In this document: piece by piece, positions 11,791 through 25,597 of the stretch
Numbering within the stretch: the stretch's first letter is position 1
Layout of the letters: each line of letters starts with the position of its first letter
NCBI GenBank assembly: GCA_003833135.1
Contig: QZLH01000309.1
Location: 49,550-113,549 of the forward strand
Length of the DNA: 64,000 nt
Direction: 5' to 3'
From: Oehlia diaphana
Taxonomy: Eukaryota; Glomeromycota; Glomeromycetes; Glomerales; Glomeraceae
The notes under the pieces: generated by a model
Told to the model about the DNA's origin: nothing
Databases searched by the model: none
Seen by the model: only the letters and a program-made list of their open reading frames with translations
Translations under genes and position numbers: made by a program

Positions 11791-14689
11791 TAATTTTACT
11801 AGTGCCGCAGTCATGTCTCGTGACGTAAAATGTGACAGATGTGACGTAAGAGAATCTTGACCATGTGACAATTGAGTACTACGCAGCCATGGTAACTATT
11901 AGATTACCCGCACAAATATGGGGTCAAAGATGATGCCATCAGAATGTCAAGTCCGATATTTTTTCGATCATGGCAGCTTGAATAATTTCACGTGATGGTT
12001 TACATAAGTCAATTTGTTGCATAAATGATTAGCAAGTAAAAGACGTTTATAATAATAATCATGCACAATTATTTTTTGTGGCAAAAAACTATAATTGCTA
12101 ATTTAGTTTGGTGTGTCGATCCCCTTTGTTAGCCTTCTTATTTTGGTTAGCTATTTGACAAACAAAAAAAAACGATTGAATATTCATTTAGTAAATTTTT
12201 TTTTATTTTTTTTTTCTTTTTTGAAACAGATAATTTATTAACTGTAAATGAATAATTTTCAGAATCGGATCAAAAAAATTGCTATTTTTTATTCTTTATT
12301 ATTTCGTAAATGCATAATGTACATCATGATATAATAAATGAATACCAAAATAGAATCTCGCCGACAATAGCAATAAAAATTTGAGCTCGAAAGTTAAACG
12401 ATGAAATTGAATTTATTTATATTATAATTGTCATTTTTAATTTTGATTCTATCAAAATAATCCATTAATTCATTAAAAATATATCAGTAAATAATCTTTT
12501 TATTAGAAAATATTATTATGGAAAATTAGAAATTTTGATAACAGAATTCACAATATCTTTTTTTTTTCCAAAAAAAAAAAATGGTTTGGCAAAACTATAT
12601 CAGAAAAAAAAAGTGTGCCTTATTTATATTGATGCTTAATCTTTTAAGATCATCTTATCAGATATTTTCTTCTATTAATTAATTGATCTGGATTAGATTT
12701 AGAAGCGAAAATGGGGTTCTCCGTCCGATATTTTCCGTTATAAAATAATGATATAACAAAATAATGATATAAGATATCATGATAAAGTACATAAAGTACC
12801 ACAATCTAGAAATATATCTATAATAAACTTTTTTTTTATCAGATTTTCGTTCTTTGTAAAACCACGAATTTAAAAGAATATAAAAAAAAAAAAAAATTTC
12901 TATATAAAAAATTTTTTTGCCTCCGTAAAAAATACTTAATTTGTTTAATGTGATACCCCTGTTGAGCACAACTCCAAAACCCTTTCAGACATTCCAAAAG
13001 TGTTTAAAGCAAAAGTCAATAGAGACAATAGATAAAATCATAGCATTCATACCTAAAAATAATCTCCTTTCAAAACATTCCAAATTTTGCAATGTCATAA
13101 GGCCAGATTCGGAATGCCATCTTGTGATTAATTCTACAAAGAAGGTTATGGCTTTTTTTTAGATTTTAATAATTAATATATTTTTGGTTATTAAGAATTC
13201 TCTTTTGGAATTTTATGTTTTGCATTACATAAATCATTCTTCTGTCTAACAATTATGCGCCACTTTTAGTTGCCACATAATACGTATGCAGTTATATCTT
13301 AATACTAACGCCTGTCATAATTTTTTTTTTTTTTTTTTTGAAAACTAATGTGAACATTTTATATAGTAAATTTACTGAATATTTGGTTTTTTTGGAATAT
13401 TTTTCTAAATAAATATAATTAATTTACGAATTTTAAAATATCAATCGATAATTATATGATCGTCAGTCAATAGGAACCAATAAAGTTTGATTGATTATTT
13501 AATTGAATTCAATCGATCCTTTTTTATAAAAGTGTAAATGAAAACATATCTAAGTGATTTTAATTCTTAACATGGACATATTGCATAAAACATTCTTGTG
13601 CAAGGAATTTTTGATACAAAAAAAAAATTCATTCCCCGTGATCAATATCAACTCGAGCCTCTTCGCATTTCTTCAGACTGGCCGGCACTATGTAGCCTTA
13701 TTTTAAGAAAAAGGAAAGATCTACACCTTCTTTCAGCTGATATATTTTGCCTTGAGGTCATATAAATACAAATTTTAATAATTTAATTCATTTTAAATCA
13801 TGTAAATTGTTTAGGAGATTTATTATAATAAATTTAATTCAGTTACGTTTTATTTCGAATAATACTTTTATATTAAAATTAATTAATAGTTCAATAGTAA
13901 GATAAATTACAGATTTACAGTTGCTAAAAAACTTTTTTTACTTTTGTTTTATTATTTTGTTGACTGATCTTCTTAAACCTTCAACTTTTGTGTGGATGAA
14001 AGTATCCACTGTATATTTATCAATGTTATTATATGATATTTGATACGCGTCAGATGTCGATTTGTTACAATTAACCGATAGTAAACTTGTGCATCATAAT
14101 GGTTCGCGTATATCAAAAATTTTTAAGTAAATTTAAATTTATAAATTTAATATAGTTTTTGTTTCAAAATTTTATCCATAATTAAGAATTAAAATTTTAG
14201 CAACTCCTATCCAATTCTACGCCGGTATTTATAGGTTCGGATCATGATCCCGGAAATTTATGGCGCAGTAACACACTAAGACAAGCTTGATCAAAAGAAC
14301 CATTGGTTCTAGTATGTATCGTTCCTACTTTTCCCTTTATTATTCTTATAATTCATATTTTATTATTATTATTATTATTATATTATTTTAAATATTTTTT
14401 TATTTAAGAAATTTGTTACATTTGAGTAATAATTAAATAAATAAAATACTAATCAATACTTTTAAAGACTGTCTCATTGCCGGTCCATGTTAGTTTATCG
14501 CATTTAATCAGTACCGTAAAAGGGCTCGGTCCTACGTGGTCCGGTCTTTTTGTATGTACTGTAGTCCGGTGAGAACCGGTTTGTGATCTTTGGTACCAGT
14601 TGACCATCTTTACATATTTGGAAAAAATCGCTTTCTTTAAAATCTGGCGCAAATCATCACCTGAGGACTGAGGCACAACATAATTTTGC

Positions 14690-14830
14690 CGCCGTATCTT
14701 TCCGATTTTAAGCACCACTTTTTTATTTTTTAATGGAGAAGTCACATTAAAATCGTGCTTAAATTCATATATCAGATATTTTTTTTTTTTTGCTTAAATC
14801 GGGTGGTGCTTAAAATCGGAAGGATAGTAC
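14690..14830. mobile_element. Short inverted-repeat element, possible MITE
   Basis: The left arm (about 14699-14716) reads tccgattttaagcaccac and the right arm (about 14803-14822) carries its reverse complement gtggtgcttaaaatcgga. Less exact extensions lie outside both (tatctt against aaggata). Inside the arms, shorter copies of the word gcttaaa-tcg recur (cttaaatcgggtgg next to the right arm, aaaatcgtgcttaaat near 14745). Nested subterminal copies of this kind are typical of pogo/Tigger-type DNA transposon ends, and the ~140-bp length suits a non-autonomous derivative. I could not identify a clean target-site duplication, so the borders are approximate. Confidence 0.5.
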
Positions 14831-17246
14831 TAAATTAGGGTTAATATGAATTTTCATTTAACGATTATTATGGCATTTTGAGAAACGTCGTACAAAAATT
14901 TAGAATATAATAAGAAAGAAACTCACATTTGTATCTCTCTCTCTCTCTTTTTTTTTTTTTTTATCTACGACCCTAAAACAAATGTTAAATAATATCCTAC
15001 GGCATGATGCTAAGGATCTTTGTCACACAAAGTCACAATGGCTACAAAACAAAGTACGTAAAGATAGTATAGTTCCACTCGCACAGTTAAATTTTAAGGT
15101 AAAATCTTCCATATGCGACCTGCTTGCCGGTTAATACGCTTTTCTTGAATAATTAAGATCTTTAGCACAACTTGTAAGATATGAGCTCCCTCTTTCAGAG
15201 GACTATGAGGTTCTCAGAGTCCTTAAGGAGAGGGATTAGACTTGGTAAGTCTAAGGGAAAAGTTTAGCTCCCGGTATTTTCATGGTTACCCTTCAAGTCT
15301 CTATCGTTGATTTTTCGAAATTAAGCACATACATTAAACTTGAGCCATACATGGATTTTCATACACAAAAGAATTGTTCATAGTTTGCAAAAAAAGCCAT
15401 GGCGATTTATCATGAAATGCTTTCTAAAGGATGTGAGTTATTTTCTATTTTAGCCATAAATATGGATGTGCTTTAATTTCGGTATTTTACTTATATACAA
15501 TCTTATATTTAAAAAGGATATACTTAAAAAACTTTTTCCTTTGGGAAAATTAAGTATCTGTACAGTACATAATTTGCCAAATACTTTTTATTTCGAACAT
15601 TTACATCTATAAATTTTTAACCAAAATTTTTTCAAAGGTTTAATTCTTTTAAAAAAGATTTATTGATATTATGCTTCAAAATCATGTTTTTGAAGCTTTC
15701 ACTGTTATGACTTAAGAGCGTTTTTGGATTAATATCCATTTTCCTGAAAATACGTGCTATATTATACTAATATCTGTACATATATAATTTACCATTTTTG
15801 ATTTAAGTTATTTATAATTCATTATTTCAAAAAAAAAGTGGCATTTATCAATCATTATTAGAGGGATTTAAATTAATGTTCAAATTCTAAAAATTCTAAC
15901 TGAATTGTCACAAATGTTAGTATAATAAGTATATCTATATAATTAACTGTCCACATTTTTTTTTTTTTGCATTTATTAGAGACTCAAGGGATTAACAAAT
16001 TTGAAATCAAAATATATGTAAATAATATGATCTCGAATCTGGTTAAATATATTATTGGTTAAATACAATAATCTAGTTTATACTGTACATTGTATTTAAC
16101 AAGTAATTTCTCACATTTTTTTTTCTTTTTTTTCGAAAAAGAAGAGAGGAATATAAATTCTATTTCTCTTGTGAATAAAATCATTTTTGTTTAGAAAACT
16201 TGTCTTTACACTTGATTATGAATATCTCTAGACATATGAATCACTCCGATGATGATAAGGAATCCTCCGATGATGACGGGGAATGAGCATCCCAGTAGAT
16301 TTTGAGAGGTGGAACTAATCCACCTTCTTCTATTTTGTTCTTTTCCGCCGCAGTCTCTCTCATATTTTTTTCAACTAAGCATTTGAATCAAATAAAATAA
16401 TTGATAGTTGTTTGCCATTTTAGTTGAAAATTATCCGAGAGAAGAATTATTTTTAAATACTAATATTAAAATTTAATGGTACTAATATACAGTATGCTAA
16501 CACTGCAATGATATTCCAATGTCTTTTACCCAAACCTTCTAATCCTTTCAATTCCAGTCCTTTTTATCCGTATATATATGTGCTGTCACTGCTTGTATAT
16601 ATAAATCTATGGTAATTCCATTGGGAGTTGAAAGATTTGGAATTGAAAGAATTGAAAGTTTCAATAGCCTCCAATCTTAAAAAGTGTTTCTTTGCCAGTA
16701 TAAATAAATTTAGTATTCATATATCTTCCGGGTTGTCAGTAATTGAAAATCACTATACAAAATCATGAAATAATTCATTAAATTAATATATTATCTAACA
16801 ATTTTTTTCATAATCAAATAATTAAATAAAACTTCGTTTTATTACTTACAAATTTAATCCCCATTTTTAAAGAAATCTATTAAAATCTACTTTTCCTCTT
16901 AAAATAAAAGTAAATTTCAATTGTTTCTTGAAATTTCTTTTTTTTTTATTGTACTTCTGGTAGGTACCACTCAGAAACATTTCTTCTTGAAATTTCAGTT
17001 ATTTACTTCTAACTATACAAAAACTTAATACCACTTTTGGACTTGAAATTTTAAAAGTATTTATATTTATATTGACCTTATAATTTGATAGGTATTAAAC
17101 CATAGTTAATGTATTTATTAAGTAATATATGTTAATATATATATATATATATAATTAATTAATTATTATAAAATTATATTTCTAAGAAAAAATTATGAAT
17201 ATATCAAATTATTGTAAAAAATTTTTTTTCTAATCTTAATTTATAA

Positions 17247-20200
17247 TTACAAATTATTAATCATTTCATTATTAGAATCATTAGAAAAATAAGGTCTCTT
17301 TCCTAAAACATTAAAAGCTTCTTTATAAGCTTCTATAACAATTCTTTTTTCTTCTTTCAATTTATCTATTACTTGTTTATAACTCCAAGCTCTTAATTCT
17401 TGGAATTGATCATTCTTATGTAACCTTGAACCATTTGGTCTATTAAATAAAATATTACCATATCCCATTAATGTATGAACATTAGAATATGCATTTAAGG
17501 TTTCATTAATCAAACTATTAATTCTACTAGGTTGTCCCGAAGGTGATGTGATGTTTTGATATTCTCGTGGTTCATTATTACTATTTATAAATCCATACGA
17601 ACTGGCCCTACTTAATGTAGATCTTTGTCTTAAAATAGATGATCTTATGTTTCCATTTTCTTTTTCTAAACTTGCCCGTTGAAAACCTGCAGGAGGACCA
17701 CCCCAACTCTTCCATCTAGTTCTTTTATATGGTTCCTTATTATTAGTATTATTTAGGTTTGAAGTGTTACTATTTAGTGAAGGCGATCTTGGAAAATTAT
17801 CAATTGATAATTGATAATTTAAACTATTCACTCCAGTGGATGCATTCTGTAATTTTTGATGTATAAAAGTACGTAAATATAAATTAAGAGGCAATTTATA
17901 AAATAAAAGTAACTCTAAAAATGTCCACAAGACAAAATCAAGCGATGAAGAAGAAAATGACGATCGTGTATTATTTAAACCTTCATTTCCAGATGATGAA
18001 GAATAATGATTATTACGCAAAAATGACGTTCTGTCAACATTTACATCATTAGTTTCAGTATTTATATGTATACTTGTATTGCTAGCAGTAGGCGATCCAC
18101 TTAAAGAGTACAATCCTGATTTGGCTTGTGATGTTCCAGCTGCTCCTAATACCTGCCTTATAAATTGATTTATATGAATCCACATTCCTTTTGTTTGTGT
18201 AATATATTTTTCAGCACGTACAAGTACAATCTTTAATGCCGTAAAACTTATAATAAATGTAGCCGCAGCTTCCGTTGTTGAGGGGACAAATTTATTTGCA
18301 ACATATTCTTCTTCATTATCACTATCATCATCAAGATTTTGCTTTGAATTGTTACCAAGAAGAGTAAAAGTTGTTTTTGATCTCATCATAGAATCTCTAC
18401 TACATGCTTTTGTGATATATGCTAATAAATGAATCCAACAACTGATCGCCTTTGATTCACCAGAATCGATATTTGAAACCATTGGAGTAAAATATATTTC
18501 TTCAGGTGAATATTGATGACAAATTGGAATAACAATATATGCCATTAATTGATGTGAAGGTTGATATTTATCTAATTCACTTAACATGTCTTGATCAGAA
18601 TGTGTCATCAAACCAACAAATAATTTAACAATACTATTACATAATTTAAGCTGAATAATTTCATCTTCCCAATCAGGTTTCAACGCAACAGATAAACCAA
18701 ATGAAACAAATTTATCTTTGAGAGCAAAAGATATTGCTTGATCATTGACTGTGAACCTACATCTATCTGACGTTATTAAAACAAGACCTTCAATTAAGCC
18801 AGAAAAATCAATTGATTTATAATTTTGACGGAATGATGCTGACATTTGTCTTAAAAATGATAATATTGGTTTCTTTCCATCTTCAGAAGTTGTATTGAAA
18901 AGTAAAGCATCTCTAATATAATCTTTAATGAAATTTGTCGAGACTTTTACTTTAAGAGCAGCATAATCTTTAAGCATTAATCTAATAATATTCGCAATCT
19001 TATAATGTGAATTATCAGATAATATTCCACCGTATTTTTTATAGGCCTGTATTAAAATCAGGAATTGTCTCTTTATTGTCATTTTATCGTTCTGTTTCCA
19101 TTGTTTGCCAAATGCTTGAGCTGTCGTCTCTGAAAGAAATGGCTTATTATTTGAAGTACCAGCATTTTCCGTCGTTTCATTAATATTTTCAGCATTTATT
19201 GTAGAATAAATTAGATGTTTAAACGATTTTGAAAGTTTAAGAAATACATCCGTTAACGCTGCCATTCCTTCATCTACTAATGCTCTAACACTAGAAGACT
19301 CCTGCAAGAGATGCGGTATAAGATATTGTAATACTTGGACAAATTGCTCAGCTCGGAGTGAACTTGGATCGTAAGCAATAATAGTCAAAAATAATCTAAC
19401 TAAATCTTCCAATGAAAATATCTTCTCATCTTGTGTTCCTAATAACCCTCCCATTGATTTTGATGCAACACTATTTGCTCGTCTCCTAAACGTATTATTG
19501 AGTAACGGAGGTGGATCAAACAATAACGGATCAGTTATATTTAATTTATCAACTGTTTCGCCTATTCCTAATGAATCCGAATGTTTTACAGGAGAGCTTA
19601 AAGCTTTAAACAACTCGTAAAGAGATGAACATAACCATTCCCCAATTTCTGTTGATTTGGCTGAACCTTTTAATATTATTGGAGTGAGACTTCCAAGAGT
19701 TTGAAAAATGAAAGATTCTCCATGAACTTGAAAGAATTTACACCATGCAAATGTAATAGCAGATCTGATAGGAGGAATCTTTTCTGATTCACAAAAGACT
19801 TTAAACAACGCAGGAATAAAAATCGAATATCCTCGATTAGTATCAAATAGTCTACGGAATCTCGTGATAACTGTTAAATATAAAACCAAGGTTTGGCCAA
19901 CGATTCCAAAATCATTTGCATGTTCCAGAAGGATATCATTAGCACCACTCAAAAAAATCTTTAACTCGCTACGATCATTATAATTACTATTTAATCGTTT
20001 TAACATTGAAAGTAAAAAGTTCAACCATGACCTTGCTCGTAATGCAGAAATTAACTTAATATCTTTTTCTCTCCTTGACAATATATCATTAAAACCACTA
20101 TAACGTTTTTGTGCCTTTTCAATATCTGGAAAATATTTTTCTTCCTCATTTACATTTACTAGATTATCAGTTAAATTAGTTGGGGCAAATGCGTGAATCA

Positions 20201-23200
20201 TTTTTTTTACTGAATAAACCTCTTGTGGCCATGTTACAACATAATTCGTCATAAAATGTATATGTCCAACTCGAAGCATCGCTATTTGAAACATAATTAG
20301 TGGAACATCAAGTATATTGAATGTAACTTCATCATTAGTTAACTCCCTTGGAAACATTGAAGAAGGGGTTCCATCAGTAAACCAGAACTGCCCGTTATTG
20401 CAAAGAATATGTTCAATTTTATTTTTCTTGAAATCTCTAACAAGTATGTTACTAACTGTCGGTACCATTTCAGCCATTGTAGGTATGATGTAAGCCATTA
20501 AACCTAAACCATTTTCTTTGTTATCTCTGGAATACCATTTTAATATTCCAGCAAGATGGTTAAATAACATATAAGTAAATCCGGGCGGGAAAACATGCTG
20601 CATCGAAATAAGGAAACGTATTCTCGTGAGTAACTTTTTCTGCGTTTCAAAATTCAACGTGCCCAAATCACTGAAAAAAATACGCAGGAATAATAGAGGA
20701 TCATCTCTAAGAAAGTAGATTATTATTTCTTTAGCGAGGTTATATACACCACAATGAATATCATCTAATAAATCTACAAGTCTTAAAGAGAAGAAACTTA
20801 AAATATGAACTGAAATAATCCTTCGCTTATTTGTATTTCCATGCGTATTTGATATAACCTCACTACGAATATTCCTCCTAATTTTATCACGAGCTGTTTG
20901 TATAGGTATAGCCTCATCTCTTTGCTTAAGTACTACTTCATCAAGATGGAAAGTAGATAAAAGTGATATTGGTGTCACAATACGCTTTGAACGATCTGAT
21001 TCGGTTTCGGATTCATCTACCACCTCCCAACCAAGTTCCTGTATTCTCTGATCAACGTCATGATGAGAATTTTTACTTTTCGATTCTTTTGTTGATTCGT
21101 ACATCATTATTTCTTGAGTACCTAGTTCAGTTGGTATATAAGGAATTGCAGGTGCCTGTACACGAAAAGGACGTTTTCGAGTCGAATCTGATACATAAGG
21201 TTGTGATAGAAGTTGATTTCGGTGACCAAATAAGGATGATATTTTATAAATAGTTATAGCACGAACTAGGGCATTTGTACTATAGTAATAAATAGTAAAT
21301 TAGTAAAACTGAAACTAAGATACGCAGATATAAACCTTAAAAAAATTTTTACCTGTACAAATCCTTCATGATAAGATCCTTTACAGTTTCAGGTGATTTT
21401 TCGCCACAAAGTATAAACAGAAATGAAGCAGAAGCAAAGGGCTTATGCTTTTTATCATTCAAAAATCTATTCCAAAGGTGCGGTGCTAGCCTAGTAAACT
21501 CTTCCGCCACTATAGTGTTGAATACAGCAACCAGTAAAGATAAAAATGAAAATGCAGGATCGTCAGAAAAGGTATTAAATCTATGAAGACGTTGTTTAGG
21601 TAATTTAGACGATATCCTTCTTGGTGTATTGGCTGCGGGACCCGACGATGGAACTACAGTCGAACTGCGTCGCAGATCATTATATGGAGTGATTGGTGTT
21701 TTTGGAGTATTTGGAGTTGAAGGGGTAACAGGTACTCTTGGTATCGCAGGCACTGGAACATCTAAAAATTCGTCCTAATATTATAAATAAAATATTCAAT
21801 ATAATTAATTTTTTCTAAAAATTAACATCAAATGGAAAAAAAATAACAACCCTATCGGTATCCGAAGAATTCCAATCATCCAATGTTGCGTATACAACTC
21901 TAATTCTTTGAAATATGAATTCAACTTCATTAAGTTGATTATTATCTGCTTCTAACTCTGATTGCGTGGTGAATGGATTTTGATTTAAGCCAAACGATAT
22001 GGAATCCCTATGAATTACTGGCGAAGAATGTACTGTCCAGTCAATTATTCGGGAAAGCCAACCTGGTCTAAAATAAGATATTCACGTATTATTAACGTTT
22101 AAAAATGAAAAAAAAAAAATTTTAAATTATATGATATACCGGTAAGTTGTTTTACAATATAATCTTATTTCAAAGAATAGATTACAAAGCAATACACGCA
22201 ATGGCATTGGAATTAATTTAGATTTCTCCTATAAATTGTATAAAATTTTTATAAATTAACACAAATAAATATCACATAATAATATTAATTAACAAATTTG
22301 GTTACCTTTGCAATCATGAATATCGATAATCGCTTTTCAAGCTCATTCAAAAATTTCTTCGCGATTGTGTCATGCTTTAAATCTTTGGCACGCTATAATT
22401 TTAAATTAGCACTGTAAGAATCAATGTAATCTACAATTAAATATTATCATAAAATTACATACGTCAGATGATTGTTGTAATCTTAATTCTCGGATAATCC
22501 AGACAAACTCCATGATAATAGCACATTGACCCACTGTGGTTGAACCCCATGTATTTACTTGAGAAGTAGTAGATGAAACAGTTAGTTTGGAATTATGCTT
22601 ATCTTCTTCATTTTTAACTGAACTAGGTCCAACATCACTTAAAATTATAACATTCATCAATTCAATGTCTTGCATAAATAATTCAACACCACTCATGTAA
22701 TTTAACAAAGTTGATATGAGATGAAGATATTCGGACACTTTTGATTCATTATCCGACGCAACACAAGCAAGGATTGGCTTATAAAAGTGTGCACGATACT
22801 TAGTGGATAGTGACAAAAGTATTTTCTTTAGATTTGCTGATTTTTCTGGTCGAATTTTCACTATTTTCTTTAAATTGAATCCAGTATGTAAGCAATTTTT
22901 CAAATTTAAGTAATCAATGTAATAAACAACATACCGCAAACAAATCTGGCATGGTTTCTTTTACTATATCATCGCCTATAGAGTCACTTATTCCAAATAC
23001 TAATTGATTAAATATAGTGATAATCCTATCTAAATCATCTTGTTCAAACTAAAGATGGTAAGAAGAAGGTAAATAAATGGATAATAAATATTAATTTTTT
23101 TTTTAAAAAAAAAGAGAGAACTCACAGCTTCTTTAACAAGTTCAACAACTTCATTCTTCCATCCTTCATTCCATAAATACTCAATATATGTCTTGGCCAA

Positions 23201-24919
23201 TCTTAATATATCAATCTCCGATGATTGTCTTATACTTCCGGGTGTTAATAAACCATCATTAATCTTACTTCTAGTATTTTTATATTTTGAATCAATGTCC
23301 CCAGCTGAAGTTTCATTGTCGGTTTCATTTCCACTCATTTTTTGATTATTACTTGAGCTTCTAGTTGGTAGATTATATTGTTTCTTTGAGCTTTGAGAGT
23401 TATTATCTGGCCAAGGCAGAGCAAAAATTGATACTATTACGCTTACAAGTGATCTTACTATATGAGATGGCATACTTCTAAGATTTTTTGGCGGTAAATA
23501 TTGGTTTAGTGTATGAAGTATTAGATAGGGTAACGAAATATAGGGATTTGATGAGTCAATGAACGACATATTTGGATCAGCTAGTATCTCAATTGCAGAT
23601 TGAGCAAATAATTGAATAATATGCTCATATAAAGACTGCATAGATAAGTCGGGAGTTATCCAATATTTCTAAAGAGATATTACAAATTTATTAACTTAGG
23701 CCAACTTAATATTTAAATTAACAATATTCCACAAACTCACCCCTATAAGATTCTCCATAATATATTTACATAGCTGAATATCTTTAACTAGCAGACATTT
23801 AACTAAGCCCTCTACAAATACACAACGAGCCAAACTATCGTATTTGTTAATTTGTACTCTAGCATTCCCAATTGGCATTTCATCTGGATCAATTGAGATT
23901 AAAGTTCCAGCGGCCAATCGAGACAAAAATCCATCAACCATTTTAAATAATTTGCTCGATTCTTCTGATTTTAAATTGGACGAAGCAGTAACAACTAATG
24001 TATGAATAAATGTATATATAAGTGAATGGATTGCAGCTACTGAAGTAGGAAAATATGAATTCATTGCCGTAGCGTTTAACAATTTTTCTGTTATATCACA
24101 TAGGCGGTTCTAAAAAAGAGTGAACTTTTTTACTAAAAAAAACAATTTTCGGAAACAATTGATAAAAATCTTGTATTGAAACTTACCCTAATTTTACTAT
24201 GGTGCGTTTCTAGTAATTTACAACACCATTGAATTCGCGCAAAATTTTCCTTTGATATTAAAAGAAAAATTTTTCAATTAAATGTAAAAAGAAAGGAGAT
24301 CATCATACATTAAAAAACATACATCAGGATCTGCAGGCCTATAGGTAGCTCTAATATATTCAAAAATATCCAATGATTGATTACAGTCATCGGCTGAATT
24401 ACAATAGTAAATTTTATCAATAATAAATAAAATTACGTATAATGATATAAAATAAAATAAAATTTTTTAAAAAAATTATTGAACATCAAACCTACCATTC
24501 CCTGGATAATTATAAAATGGTTTGGCTAATTCGGATAATATTTGATGTCCGTCAGGTAATTTCACCACATGCTTCCATCTTTTCAATAATCTATAAAGTT
24601 CCGATAAAAAATTAAAATGACCCCCCGCACTTCTTACATTATCTTCTCTTAGTACATCTACTTGTTGTTTATTTCCTTTATCATTTACAGGTAAAGGACC
24701 TAAAGAGCCTGCAGAGTTACCACTACCTCCTATGCTTGTAAACATATTACCACCATACGTTCTAGTAATTAATCGTTCTAGATCCTTTTCCATTTTATTC
24801 ACATCCGTTCTTTGTTGTACGGTAGATTTAAATCTTAACATCTTCAAAGCATTTCCTTGATAAATATCACGTTTTGAACTTGATTTTGACAATACACTTG
24901 TTCTCTCAGCATCATCAGA

Positions 24920-24957
<38 letters not shown>

Positions 24958-25328
24958 TGTTGTTTTTGTTACTAAACAAATCTGATGGTATAGGCGTCTG
25001 TGGAATATTCTCATCGACCACTACCAAATTCCTCAATTTATTCCAATGTGATGGAGTATTGTGAAGATCATTAACTGGTGCTACCGTAGCTTTTGTAGAA
25101 TTTGTATCTAAATCATTTTCTTCCGTAGAAACTGTTGCAACTTCCAATGGGTCTATATAATTTTGTGATTCATTATTCGTTATATCTATTACGTGGTCAA
25201 TTTCTGGTTCCAAAATTTGCGAATCTCTAATGTACGTTAAGTCTAAATAAATAATTATCAAATAAATTTATATTCATAAAAAACAATAACAACGAAATGA
25301 ATTAGTTTATACCTTTAGAGTATTCCAT
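17247..25328 (-). CDS. Large UNC80-like protein, putative cation-channel complex scaffold
   Basis: Thirteen exons join in phase to 2391 residues: 25328-25313, 25242-24496, 24393-24323, 24249-24187, 24109-23741, 23668-23126, 23048-22935, 22867-22463, 22392-22306, 22228-22140, 22067-21851, 21774-21353 and 21279-17247. The protein is mostly amphipathic helices in a HEAT/ARM-like pattern, interrupted by disordered segments: a poly-Asn run in exon 2, a TP-rich stretch at the start of exon 12 and a Ser/Asn-rich region near the C-terminus. I see no membrane span or enzyme motif. Stretches such as QHVFPPGFTYMLFNHLAGIL, LIMFQIAMLRVG and ARSWLNFLLSMLKRLN recall the fungal relatives of animal UNC80. In animals UNC80 holds the NALCN sodium-leak channel complex together; the fungal channel counterpart is Cch1/Mid1. 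The start ATG in exon 1 gives MEYSKDLTY. The UNC80 call is from memory of the family; another giant HEAT-repeat scaffold (Tao3/Furry, tuberin) is the alternative. Confidence 0.62.
24921..24956. repeat. Coding ATT microsatellite (poly-Asn in exon 2)
   Basis: Twelve TTA units run uninterrupted on the plus strand. On the minus strand they read AAT and encode a run of asparagines in the disordered N-terminal region of the UNC80-like protein. The length is a multiple of three, so slippage would change Asn number without breaking the frame. Confidence 0.9.
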
Positions 25329-25597
25329 TATGTATTAATTTCGAATTAAATTTATCATAATTATCTTAAGTCAAAAAAGAGGTAGAACCGAGACAAAAGT
25401 TTAGAATTGTTTTTTTTTTAAAAAAAAAAAAATAATAATAAACGAGAAGTTTAAAAATAAATTAATGTATACATTCATATTTATAATATCGGATATTAAA
25501 AAACCAAAAATTCTCCAATTGGCTATTGTGCAATTGTAATGCAATTACACAAAGGTAACTGTTGTGACAGATCAACAATTTTTTTCTGATAAGGATT
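25329..25597. promoter_or_regulatory. Shared 269-bp divergent promoter region
   Basis: This gap separates the start codons of the UNC80-like gene (minus strand) and the COQ8 gene (plus strand), so both 5' untranslated regions and core promoters must fit within it. It contains an A/T tract near 25408-25440 and the palindrome-rich patch attgtgcaattgtaatgcaa near 25523-25543. I see no clear TATA box for either gene. Co-regulation is inferred from the arrangement only. Confidence 0.55.

Larger units (their letters stand above)
10302..17246. other. 6.9-kb spacer with short elements but no confident gene
   Basis: The spacer is mostly A/T runs with small patches of mixed composition. Patches at 12941-13162, 13630-13760 and 15000-15300 look like worn coding or element remnants but carry no motif I can name. 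Around 14500-14610 there is a CCGG-rich patch (GGTCCGGTC and GAACCGGTT words) of the kind seen in hAT-type transposon ends. Two TGACGTAA words (CRE-like) lie near 11822-11852, with no gene close enough to claim them. Around 16560-16680 there are oppositely oriented words resembling caattcc/ggaattg. The inverted-repeat element near 14.7-14.8 kb and a short tandem repeat are listed separately. Confidence 0.5.

Noticed and set aside
11822..11852. Two TGACGTAA words considered as a stress-response promoter
   Set aside because: No gene starts within several hundred bases on either strand.
12941..13162. Plus-strand 73-codon frame with mixed composition
   Set aside because: No ATG at its start and no motif; possibly an element remnant but not supportable as a gene.
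14449..14745. Minus-strand 98-codon frame
   Set aside because: Its beginning lies within the inverted-repeat element and the rest covers a CCGG-rich patch; it has no motif and looks like transposon end sequence.
20963..21253. Plus-strand 96-codon frame
   Set aside because: Antisense shadow of the large last exon of the UNC80-like gene.
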